Notes under the pieces: model-generated
Told to the model about the DNA's origin: nothing
The model's input: only the letters and a program-made list of their open reading frames with translations
Database searches by the model: none
In this document: piece after piece, positions 1 through 5,741 of the stretch
Layout: each line of letters opens with the position of its first letter
How positions within the stretch are numbered: position 1 is the stretch's first letter
Translations under genes and position numbers: made by a program
Assembly: GCA_000432175.1 (NCBI GenBank)
Contig: HF989519.1
Location: 28,556 to 35,831 of the forward strand
Length of the DNA stretch: 7,276 nt
Direction: 5' to 3'
Origin: Eubacterium sp. CAG:786
Lineage (GTDB): Bacteria; Bacillota; Clostridia; Oscillospirales; Ruminococcaceae

Positions 1-184
1 CACCCGTGAGCGGGAGCACTGTCATGAGCGCCATCACGCCGATGAACGAAGCGGCATTCGTGATTATAGCGCGCCTGCGGTTGGTGGGCTTGTGGTTCTT
101 TGTCCTCCTGAGGTTGATGAAAAGCGGGAGCATTATCGCTCCGACGATGATAAGGGGCAGTGCGAAAAGCATGATGTATTCCAT
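1..184 (-). CDS. ntpK: V-type ATPase subunit K (proteolipid rotor ring), N-terminal part, cut by window edge
   Basis: Only the first 61 residues are in the window; the gene continues past position 1. The ATG is preceded by GGAGG with 8 nt spacing, in a 17-bp gap after the subunit I stop. Visible are a hydrophobic segment at residues 4-24, a short strongly basic loop at about 26-38 (RRTKNHKPTNRRR), and the start of a second hydrophobic stretch at about 41-60. The c-type rotor core with its ion-binding glutamate would lie further on and cannot be seen, so Na+ versus H+ specificity cannot be judged. The assignment rests on position directly after subunit I, the usual place for K, and on a membrane-protein N-terminus. 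From general knowledge, some clostridial K subunits carry an extra N-terminal membrane segment before the core, and this fits that form. A small unrelated membrane protein is possible but less likely. Confidence 0.72.
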   Translation of the reverse strand, partial: MEYIMLFALPLIIVGAIMLPLFINLRRTKNHKPTNRRRAIITNAASFIGVMALMTVLPLTG

Positions 185-201
185 TGAATTATCCTCCAAA
201 A

Positions 202-2154
202 TTATTTGTCAGCGCCGAAGCTTATCTCTACTGGCTGGAACGCCTTGCCAGAGCCGTCGTAGAAGCGGTTGAATATCTCGTAGAACTCAAGACGGAGCAC
301 CTGGATACCTACCAGCAGTCCCTCGATGCCCATTACGACGAGGTTGCCGATGATGTAGACTATCACCGTGCCTGCGGTTATCTCAGCGCCGGGGGCGTTG
401 GTGCCCGCAAGCTGAGCGACTACCAGCATCATGCCCGCATGGCTGAGCACAAAGCCGCCTATCCTGAGGTAGGACATGGTGTTCGACAGGAAGCTCAGAG
501 CCGCTTCGAACAGCTCGATGAAGTTTTCGATGATGAAATTGCCGACGGATACCTTTTCCGTGGGCTTCGTGCCGGAGATCAGACCGGACAGCGGGTGCTT
601 GAAGAATATCACCGCCAGCGGCAATACCAGCAGGCAGACGACGTAGGCAGGGCTGAACATATCCGCGCCGAACATGAAAGTCCCCGCAGCGGCAGCCACA
701 AGCGAAATATAGAACACCAGTCCCGCGACGCCGTTGACCGAGAACAGCGCCTCGCCGAATCTGCGCCGGCGGAAGTTGAGGATAGTGTTGAACAGCATTG
801 ACAGCACGATGAGCACTATGCCTATCATCAGCGCCGCGATAAGCAGCGACGTTGCCGCCTGGAATATGTTCTCAGGCTGCTTTGTGTAGCCCAGGAAGCG
901 CCATACGTTCTCGCGGTGGAAGAACGGCGTTATCAGCGTTTCTATGCCGAAGACCGAGCCGTAAAGCACGCCGAATGCCGCTGAGAAAAGCCCGATGCGG
1001 GTCATTATCGGTGCAAGCCCGTTCTTTGTGAATTTGCTGAGGATAAGTCCCAGCAGGGAGACCACCAGACCCTGTCCCACATCTCCGAACATTATTCCGA
1101 ACATCAGGCAGTAGGTCACCGCGACGTAAGGGGTGGGGTCGAAGCTGCCGTAAGCGGGCAGCCCGTACATCTTCACGAACATCTCGAACGGCCGGAATAC
1201 CGCGTTGTTGCGCAGCTTTACGGGGACGTCTGCCGGGGGCTTCTTCGGGTTCACCGGGACTATCACCACCTGCACGCCGCCAATGCTGCCGAGGGAGTCC
1301 GCAAGCTGCTTCGTGAGGCGCGCGGGGCAGTACCCCGAGAATGAGAACCTGCCGCCGGAAATAAGCGCCATTTTCCGCAGCTCGAAGCAGTCTGAAAGGG
1401 TTTTCAGGGCGCTCAGCAGCGTCATTATCTCTTCCTGGTGGGAATTGCGGTAATCCGCAAGCTGGCTCTCAAGCTGTTCGTCCAGCTTTTCCTCATCGTC
1501 GATGGCGTGTTTGAGCATTTCGTCGGATGTCCTTGCGTCCGCGTCGAGATAATCCGGCAGCCGGATGCGCTCAAAGAAAAGCGATTTCATCAGCGCGTCC
1601 GCGAATTCAGCGGAGTCCGCGGGGGTGAGGTAAATTCCCCACACCCACTCGGGGCTTTTGTCGAACTGTATGAATTGGATGCACCTGTCCGCGTAGTAAT
1701 CCAGCTTCTGCAGATTGTCTGCGGGCAGCCTGCCCACGCGCGCCTTGACGTATTTCAGGCTGAACAGGTCGTGGAAGCTTACGTCAAGCCCGAGAAGATG
1801 CTGCACGCAGGCTTCCGTCTGCCGCAGCTCCCGTATGGAAGCCGCCATTTCCTCGTGCTCTTTCTGGATAGCCCGCACGCCGCTGCTGAGCGCCTCGACG
1901 CGCTGTGAGAGTTCCTCGGGTGGGGCGTCGGTCAGCCCGCTGCAGCTGCGCAGTTCCGGTTTCATGCCGAGAGCCGACGCGGTGCCGTGCAGCTTCTCAT
2001 AAATAGCAGACCATGGGTTCTGTTCGGCGCTGCCGTTTCTGTCGGGGGCTTCCGTCATCTGGAAGCTTCTGCTTTCACAGCACGTCAGCAGCGCCTTGTC
2101 TATGCGGCTGCTGTCGCCCTCGACGGATATCAGCGACATTTTTTCTATACCCAT
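202..2154 (-). CDS. ntpI: V-type ATPase subunit I (a-type membrane stator subunit)
   Basis: A 650-residue protein, the usual length for the V/A-type ATPase 116-kDa/subunit I family. It forms the ion half-channels next to the K ring and anchors the peripheral stalks. Residues 1 to about 335 are a soluble cytoplasmic arm with charged, partly coiled-coil stretches (about 80-115 and 210-260). The C-terminal half holds roughly seven to eight membrane segments, starting near 342-372 with the family motif MFGDVGQG (355-362). The arginine thought to face the rotor glutamate is R564 in SYLRIGG, and a second conserved arginine is R621 in VLRLEFYEIFNRFYDG. Both match positions essential in yeast Vph1. 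The start ATG has a purine-rich GGCGGTGG site just upstream; a second Met at residue 6 is a less likely start. The gene lies 15 bp after subunit C and 17 bp before subunit K, so all are co-transcribed. Confidence 0.96.
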   Translation of the reverse strand: MGIEKMSLISVEGDSSRIDKALLTCCESRSFQMTEAPDRNGSAEQNPWSAIYEKLHGTASALGMKPELRSCSGLTDAPPEELSQRVEALSSGVRAIQKEHEEMAASIRELRQTEACVQHLLGLDVSFHDLFSLKYVKARVGRLPADNLQKLDYYADRCIQFIQFDKSPEWVWGIYLTPADSAEFADALMKSLFFERIRLPDYLDADARTSDEMLKHAIDDEEKLDEQLESQLADYRNSHQEEIMTLLSALKTLSDCFELRKMALISGGRFSFSGYCPARLTKQLADSLGSIGGVQVVIVPVNPKKPPADVPVKLRNNAVFRPFEMFVKMYGLPAYGSFDPTPYVAVTYCLMFGIMFGDVGQGLVVSLLGLILSKFTKNGLAPIMTRIGLFSAAFGVLYGSVFGIETLITPFFHRENVWRFLGYTKQPENIFQAATSLLIAALMIGIVLIVLSMLFNTILNFRRRRFGEALFSVNGVAGLVFYISLVAAAAGTFMFGADMFSPAYVVCLLVLPLAVIFFKHPLSGLISGTKPTEKVSVGNFIIENFIELFEAALSFLSNTMSYLRIGGFVLSHAGMMLVVAQLAGTNAPGAEITAGTVIVYIIGNLVVMGIEGLLVGIQVLRLEFYEIFNRFYDGSGKAFQPVEISFGADK

Positions 2155-2169
2155 TTATCCACCGCCTTT

Positions 2170-3204
2170 CTATATTACAAGCATTTCCATTATTCCGTCG
2201 GCAGGTACGCCGTAGCGTATGCCCTCGATAATGGTCTTTATATTGCGCAGTTCGGTTTCAAGGCATTCTATCAGGCAGAAATATACCGTCGATGAGTTCC
2301 TTGAAAGGCGCATGGTCCTGCGGAAGTATTCCAGGCTTATGCGCTCCGTCAGTTGTTCCACTGCCGCGAATTGCGCGGAAGCGTCTGTGCGGAAGCCTAT
2401 CTGCTCCAGGCTCCTGCGGATACTGTCGGTGTCCGGCTGCTTCATCAGGTCCTCGACAGCCTCGCGGCTGAGCCGGTATCTGAACGGTATCATCTGGGCT
2501 GCCGCGGCTTCCGGCGTAAAACCGAACGCTTTCATGCGGCAGCAGGTGACTACGTTCTTCATGTCTATGCTTTTCAGGAACGCGCGTTTGAGTTCCGTTT
2601 TTGCGGAGCCGCGGCAGTTCTTTTCAAGCGACTTCATGCAGGCGAGGTAGTAGTCGGTGTACAGCCTGCGTTCGCATTCTCTTATATTGACTTTGCCGGT
2701 AGCCTGCGCTTCGGTGAGCAGCGGCTCAAGTATCCTGCCGCAGCGCGTCCCCGCGAGAATCCTGCCGATATCCTCGAAGCTCTGCGACCTGCCGAGTTCC
2801 AGCAGCTGAATGCCGGATTTCTCTATCAGGAACGCCGGCAGCGCCGTGATGTAGTTGTCCGTGGAGCCGTCCGCGACGCCCTGCACCGCGAGCAGCACCT
2901 GTTCCGTTTCCAGCCGGGAAACTATCGAGCGGAAGAACCACCGGCTCTCCGTCAGGTCGAACCTGCGGAAGCTGTCGAAGATGCCGAAAACCGCTTTGTC
3001 CAGCAGGGCTTCCAGCTGACCGCGGTGGATAGTCGCAGGCTCGATGTCTGCCAGCGCGTCTCCGTACCTGTCGGTGTTCTTCAGGAACGCCGCAGCCTGG
3101 GAAACGCTGGTCATCGCGCACAGGCGTGAAATTTCATCAGCCGTCAGCGACCTGCCGTAGACCGCTCTGGAGCGCGCTATCACCGAATTCTGGGATAATG
3201 ACAT
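2170..3204 (-). CDS. ntpC: V-type ATPase subunit C (AC39/subunit d family)
   Basis: A 344-residue soluble protein of the V-ATPase AC39 family, usually about 330-350 residues. In prokaryotic V/A-ATPases this funnel-shaped subunit sits on the K ring and connects it to the central stalk (D/F subunits). The sequence is helix-rich with no membrane segment. It begins with a typical N-terminal helix (SVIARSRAVYG) and ends with the family's C-terminal signature of an acidic/asparagine helix followed by a glycine (ECLETELRNIKTIIEGIRYG, about 313-332). Its ATG comes one base after the TGA of the upstream stalk subunit (TGAAATG), with a GGGGGTG purine run inside the end of that gene, which suggests translational coupling. 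Subunit I follows after 15 bp. Finding C before I, rather than after K and E as in the Enterococcus hirae ntp operon, is a variation in gene order. Confidence 0.93.
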   Translation of the reverse strand: MSLSQNSVIARSRAVYGRSLTADEISRLCAMTSVSQAAAFLKNTDRYGDALADIEPATIHRGQLEALLDKAVFGIFDSFRRFDLTESRWFFRSIVSRLETEQVLLAVQGVADGSTDNYITALPAFLIEKSGIQLLELGRSQSFEDIGRILAGTRCGRILEPLLTEAQATGKVNIRECERRLYTDYYLACMKSLEKNCRGSAKTELKRAFLKSIDMKNVVTCCRMKAFGFTPEAAAAQMIPFRYRLSREAVEDLMKQPDTDSIRRSLEQIGFRTDASAQFAAVEQLTERISLEYFRRTMRLSRNSSTVYFCLIECLETELRNIKTIIEGIRYGVPADGIMEMLVI

Positions 3205-3205
3205 T

Positions 3206-3514
3206 TCACACCCCCGTGATATTCTGCATTATTTCGGATATCCATTCCCCGCGGTGCGCGTCGAATATGTCTTTCACGCGCTGCGAAGCCGCTTCGGCCT
3301 CTCCGGTGGAATTCTGCTGTTTTTCCGTGAGCGCCCTTGTCTGTTCCGCTATGAACTTATCCAGTTCGCTGCGGGCTGCTGCGGTCTGCTTTTCATTCGC
3401 GATGTCAGCCGCCCTGCCGCTTTCCGCAAGGGAATTCTCCTGCTGTGCGCGGAGCGCTTCCACCCGGGCAGCCGCAGCCTTGTCGGCAGCGATTATCTCT
3501 TTGAGTATCTCCAC
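3206..3514 (-). CDS. V-type ATPase peripheral stalk subunit (H/G type, coiled coil)
   Basis: A 102-residue, highly charged Ala/Glu/Lys/Gln-rich protein predicted to be almost entirely one long helix or coiled coil (about residues 1-90). It has no membrane segment. Size and composition match the small peripheral-stalk subunit, called AhaH in archaea, NtpF in Enterococcus hirae or subunit G elsewhere, which pairs with subunit E to hold the catalytic head static. Sequence motifs in this family are weak, so the call depends mainly on being the first gene of a V-ATPase operon. The start is a GTG with a GAGGTG site 6 nt upstream; no ATG fits as well. It is the promoter-proximal gene, with a leader of only about 30 nt from the predicted promoter. 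Its stop is 1 bp from the subunit C start. Confidence 0.86.
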   Translation of the reverse strand: MEILKEIIAADKAAAARVEALRAQQENSLAESGRAADIANEKQTAAARSELDKFIAEQTRALTEKQQNSTGEAEAASQRVKDIFDAHRGEWISEIMQNITGV

Positions 3515-3550
3515 AGATCACACCTCGCTTTTGAAAAAATATACACTCTT

Positions 3551-3580
3551 ATTGTATACCAGACTGCCCGTTTATTTCAA
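3551..3580 (-). promoter_or_regulatory. Predicted sigma-A type promoter of the V-ATPase operon
   Basis: On the minus strand, TTGAAA (3575-3580) and TACAAT (3551-3556) are separated by 18 bp; each hexamer has one mismatch to consensus. Transcription would start near 3543-3545, giving a leader of about 30 nt before the GTG start at 3514. An alternative -10 reading, TATACA preceded by TGG, overlaps it. Read by eye. Confidence 0.6.
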
Positions 3581-3616
3581 TAGGGAGAGTAACCAAATAT
3601 CTCCGGAACAAAATGG

Positions 3617-3632
3617 TACTTGTGCACAACTA
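3617..3632. promoter_or_regulatory. Palindrome upstream of the V-ATPase promoter, possible operator
   Basis: TTGTGCACAA (3620-3629) is a perfect 10-bp palindrome. With one mismatched pair it extends to TACTTGTGCACAACTA. It lies about 40 bp upstream of the predicted -35 of the V-ATPase promoter, where an activator or upstream operator could bind. No specific regulator can be named, and a 10-bp palindrome may occur by chance. Confidence 0.25.
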
Positions 3633-3670
3633 ATGTAGTGCGTAATTTAAGAAAATGTAATATAATGAAC

Positions 3671-3781
3671 AAAAAACTGCCGATAAACCGACATCTGCGT
3701 TGTAACTTGCACTGCGGTAAGCACAAACAAGACGATTGTGCAGTTGCATGAGTTCCAAGCATCTGACGATTTCTCGGCAGT
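3671..3781 (-). terminator. Long imperfect hairpin (106 nt) followed by a T6 run on the minus strand
   Basis: Positions 3676-3726 and 3736-3781 are imperfect inverted copies. The outer 8 bp are perfect (ACTGCCGA / TCGGCAGT), the inner 6 bp are perfect (GCACAA / TTGTGC around a 9-nt loop), and the arms between match with a few mismatches and bulges; about 37 of 46 right-arm bases pair in a hand alignment. Read on the minus strand, the closing stem runs into TTTTTT (3671-3676 complement, its first T being the last stem base), as in a rho-independent terminator. It could end the upstream ACT-UPF0210 transcript, alone or as a second terminator after the short hairpin at 3795-3811. The length is unusual for a simple terminator. 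A structured small RNA or the remnant of a small inverted-repeat element are alternatives. Confidence 0.5.
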
Positions 3782-3785
3782 AATA

Positions 3786-3811
3786 TTAAAATCCGTCCGG
3801 CAAAGCCGGAC
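3786..3811 (-). terminator. Compact GC-rich hairpin downstream of the UPF0210 gene, probable terminator
   Basis: GTCCGGC-AAA-GCCGGAC (3795-3811) is a perfect 7-bp stem with a 3-nt loop, about 35 bp past the UPF0210 stop. On the minus strand it is followed by GGATTTTAATATT, a broken, moderately T-rich tail. The hairpin is strong but the tail is weak, so it may work only in part, with the longer hairpin downstream as a back-up. Confidence 0.55.
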
Positions 3812-3816
3812 ACCGA

Positions 3817-3855
3817 AATTCCGAATTCTTAATTCCTAATTCCGAATTAATTCTT
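3817..3855. repeat. Heptanucleotide AATTC-NN tandem repeat tract
   Basis: Four consecutive 7-bp units begin at 3817, 3824, 3831 and 3838: AATTCCG, AATTCTT, AATTCCT, AATTCCG. They are followed by a shortened AATT and a further AATTCTT at 3849-3855. The tract overlaps the 3' end of the UPF0210 gene: the last two sense codons (AAG AAT) and the TAA stop are made of repeat sequence. The period of 7 is regular. It resembles the simple heptamer repeats that accumulate between genes in some bacterial genomes. Confidence 0.7.
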
Positions 3856-5202
3856 AAGGCTCTGGAGCGGAGCGGGGATACGGCCGCCGCGGCTGATGAA
3901 CTTGCTTGCGGAATACTTGCTTACCGGCATAACGGGGGCGCTTCCGAACAGGCCGCCAAACTCGACCATCTCGCCCTCCTTCTTGCCGATGGCAGGAATT
4001 ACGCGCACGGCTGTGGTCTTGCTGTTGACCATACCGATGGCAGCTTCGTCAGCGATGATAGCGGAAATGGTGTCCGCGGGTGTGTCGCCGGGAATTGCGA
4101 TCATATCCAGACCTACGGAGCATACCGCAGTCATGGCTTCGAGCTTCTCAAGACCGAGGGAGCCCTTTACGGCAGCGTCTATCATGCCTGCGTCCTCAGA
4201 AACCGGAATGAACGCGCCGGAAAGTCCTCCAACATGCGAGGAAGCCATTACGCCGCCCTTCTTTACTGCGTCGTTGAGCATAGCGAGGCACGCGGTAGTA
4301 CCGTGGCAGCCGCAGCTTTCAAGGCCTATTTCCTCAAGGATATGCGCAACGGAGTCGCCCACAGCGGGGGTAGGCGCGAGGGAGAGGTCAACGATGCCGA
4401 ACGGAACGCCCAGTCTCTGGGAAGCCTCAGTGCCGACCAGCTGACCCATACGTGTTATCTTGAACGCGGTCTTTTTGATGACGTCCGCGATCTCGCTGAT
4501 GTTCGCGTCGGGGTGCTTGCGCAGCGCAGCGCGTACCACGCCGGGGCCGGAAACGCCGACGTTCACCTCGCAGTCGTACTCGCCTACGCCGTGGAATGCG
4601 CCTGCCATAAAGGGGTTATCCTCTACGGCGTTGCAGAATACAACGATCTTTGCAGCGCCGAAGTAGCTGTTGTCCCTGGTGGCCTCTGCGGCGTCGCGGA
4701 TGACCTGACCCATCATGGCAACTGCGTCCATGTTGATGCCGGCGCGGGTGGAACCTATATTAACGGAGGAACATACGTTGCTGGTCTCGGCGAGGGCTTC
4801 CGGAATGGACTGGATAAGTTCCAGGTCGCCGGCGGAAAAGCCCTTGTGCACGAGCGCGGAGTAACCGCCGAGGTAGTTTACGCCGGTGCCGTCAGCTGCG
4901 CGCTGGAGCGCCTTTGCAAACTTGACGGGGCTGCCCTTGCACGCTGCAGACACCATCGCGATAGGGGTAACGGAGATACGCTTGTTGACTATCGGGATAC
5001 CGTACTGCTTTTCGATATTCTCGCCGGTCTTTACAAGGTTCTCGGCCTTGCGCATTATCTTGTCGTATACCTTATCGCATGCCTTGTCGATGTCGCTGTC
5101 GATGCAGTCGAGAAGAGAGATACCCATGGTGATGGTGCGGATATCCAGGTTCTCCTCCTGTATCATCTTTATCGTTTCTAAAATATCGCTCGAATTAAGC
5201 AT
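3847..5202 (-). CDS. UPF0210 / DUF711 (PFL family) protein, function unknown
   Basis: A 451-residue soluble protein of the full length usual for this family, which is found in many anaerobic Firmicutes, streptococci and archaea. The name 'PFL family' comes from fold resemblance to pyruvate formate-lyase; no reaction is established. Conserved-looking blocks include RTITMGISLLDC (22-33), NKRISVTP (73-80), SVNIGSTRAGINMDAV (146-161), NPFMAGAFHG (196-205), a glycine-rich VNVGVSGPGVV (213-223), VPFGIVDLSLAPTPAVGDSVAHI (266-288), CGCHGTTA (297-304) and SSHVGGLSGAFIPVSEDAGM (321-340). The two cysteines of CGCHG with nearby histidines might be catalytic or metal-binding, but this is speculative. The ATG has AAGGAG 11 nt upstream, rather distant. 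The gene follows the ACT-domain gene by 60 bp with no evident promoter between them, so they form one operon, as in other genomes. Confidence 0.95.
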   Translation of the reverse strand: MLNSSDILETIKMIQEENLDIRTITMGISLLDCIDSDIDKACDKVYDKIMRKAENLVKTGENIEKQYGIPIVNKRISVTPIAMVSAACKGSPVKFAKALQRAADGTGVNYLGGYSALVHKGFSAGDLELIQSIPEALAETSNVCSSVNIGSTRAGINMDAVAMMGQVIRDAAEATRDNSYFGAAKIVVFCNAVEDNPFMAGAFHGVGEYDCEVNVGVSGPGVVRAALRKHPDANISEIADVIKKTAFKITRMGQLVGTEASQRLGVPFGIVDLSLAPTPAVGDSVAHILEEIGLESCGCHGTTACLAMLNDAVKKGGVMASSHVGGLSGAFIPVSEDAGMIDAAVKGSLGLEKLEAMTAVCSVGLDMIAIPGDTPADTISAIIADEAAIGMVNSKTTAVRVIPAIGKKEGEMVEFGGLFGSAPVMPVSKYSASKFISRGGRIPAPLQSLKN

Positions 5203-5262
5203 CTGTCGGTTTTCTCCTTATATTAAAACTTCACAAAGACCCTTGCGGATTTTTCGCCGGTT

Positions 5263-5532
5263 TTATATTCTGTGCATCGCGTTGAAGATGTCCTCGTGCA
5301 TAACGTGCACCTGCAGTCCCATCTCGCCGCCAGCCTTTGTCAGCTTGTCTGCAAAGTCGATGTAGTCGATGTTGAGGTTGGTTATCTCGATCATCATCGT
5401 CATCGCAAACAGATCCTGCATGATGGTCTGGGTAACGTCCATAACATTTGCGTTGTGCTCGGCGCATATACCGCTCACCTTTGCCAGAATACCTACCGTG
5501 TCCTTACCGATAACAGCTACTACTGCTCTCAT
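5263..5532 (-). CDS. Single ACT-domain protein (UPF0237 type), partner of UPF0210
   Basis: An 89-residue protein made of one ACT domain, the small fold that typically binds amino acids and acts as a sensor. Residues 1-35 hold the first strand and the ligand-loop motif, VVAVIGKDTVGILAKVSGICAEHN, with the G9-K-D-T-V-G14 turn. The rest completes the domain, ending MHEDIFNAMHRI. The start is the ATG at 5530-5532 because AGGAGG lies 5 nt upstream; a longer reading from 5574 would add 14 residues that run through this ribosome site and does not fit the family. Length and order match the conserved ACT-UPF0210 pair, for example SP0238-SP0239 in pneumococcus. A plausible but unproven role is to regulate the UPF0210 protein in response to an amino acid. 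It has no DNA-binding or catalytic domain. It is transcribed from the promoter at 5607-5635. Confidence 0.93.
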   Translation of the reverse strand: MRAVVAVIGKDTVGILAKVSGICAEHNANVMDVTQTIMQDLFAMTMMIEITNLNIDYIDFADKLTKAGGEMGLQVHVMHEDIFNAMHRI

Positions 5533-5606
5533 TATGTCCTCCTGTTCTGCGGTCAATATGTATAAATTTATCAAGCCGCATGCTTTGTTTTTTATCTTTC
5601 TTATCT

Positions 5607-5635
5607 ATTATACTAAAAAAATCGGAAAAAGTAAA
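5607..5635 (-). promoter_or_regulatory. Predicted sigma-A promoter of the ACT-UPF0210 operon
   Basis: On the minus strand a perfect TATAAT (5607-5612) lies 17 bp from TTTACT (5630-5635), which matches four of six -35 consensus bases. The spacer is T-rich. Transcription would start near 5600, giving a leader of about 68 nt before the ATG at 5532. Confidence 0.65.
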
Positions 5636-5643
5636 TGTATTCA

Positions 5644-5672
5644 TAGACAAAATTCAAATTTTGTGATAAAAT
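5644..5672 (+). promoter_or_regulatory. Predicted extended -10 promoter of the PHP-Lrp-aminotransferase operon
   Basis: TAGACA (5644-5649, five of six bases) and TAAAAT (5667-5672, five of six) are spaced 17 bp apart, with TG one base before the -10 (5664-5665), an extended -10 element. The start would be near 5679, giving a leader of about 60 nt. Its -35 is 8 bp from the -35 of the opposite promoter. Confidence 0.65.
5647..5664. promoter_or_regulatory. Perfect 18-bp palindromic operator candidate within the rightward promoter
   Basis: ACAAAATT-CA-AATTTTGT is an exact 8-bp inverted repeat with a 2-bp centre. It starts inside the -35 hexamer and ends just before the -10, so a bound dimer would block RNA polymerase. 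The AT-rich centre and dyad symmetry are compatible with Lrp/AsnC-type sites. The operon encodes such a regulator, so autoregulation is the simplest guess. Confidence 0.5.
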
Positions 5673-5685
5673 AATAAAAAACACA

Positions 5686-5719
5686 TCTGAAAGCCGGATA
5701 TTCTGGTTAATTTTTCAGA
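5686..5719 (+). other. Stem-loop in the 5' leader of the PHP gene
   Basis: TCTGAAA (5686-5692) pairs with TTTCAGA (5713-5719). Inside it CCGGA (5694-5698) pairs with TCTGG (5702-5706, one G-U pair) around a TAT loop. The hairpin lies a few nucleotides after the predicted transcription start and ends 22 nt before the ATG. No T-run follows, so it is not a normal terminator. It may stabilise the mRNA or be without function. Confidence 0.35.
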
Positions 5720-5741
5720 CAGGACAAGAGAAGGTAAATAA

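Noticed and set aside
184..801. 205-codon plus-strand open frame opposite subunit I
   Set aside because: It is antisense to a clear full-length V-ATPase subunit I, has no ribosome site or recognisable domain, and long antisense frames are expected in GC-rich genes.
2353..3129. 258-codon plus-strand open frame opposite subunit C
   Set aside because: Shadow of the AC39 gene; low-complexity Arg/Ala/Glu composition and no domain.
3661..3666. Perfect TATAAT on the plus strand just before the long hairpin
   Set aside because: No -35 hexamer lies at a 16-19 bp distance and there is no TG extension; the region is AT-rich, so a chance match is likely. It would matter only if RNA-seq showed a plus-strand RNA starting near 3673.
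3577..3813. 78-codon minus-strand open frame in the intergenic block
   Set aside because: It runs across the hairpins and the upstream part of the V-ATPase promoter, has no convincing ribosome site and resembles no known protein.
3515..3846. Possible riboswitch or tRNA in the 330-bp intergenic block
   Set aside because: No tRNA cloverleaf, T-box or recognised riboswitch core was seen; the hairpins and promoter account for most of the block.
4234..5181. 315-codon plus-strand open frame opposite UPF0210
   Set aside because: Antisense to a strongly conserved protein; composition is typical of a reverse-frame shadow.
5548..5580. Possible hairpin TGCGG/CCGCA in the ACT gene leader
   Set aside because: Only 5 bp with a 23-nt AT-rich loop; too weak to call a riboswitch or attenuator.
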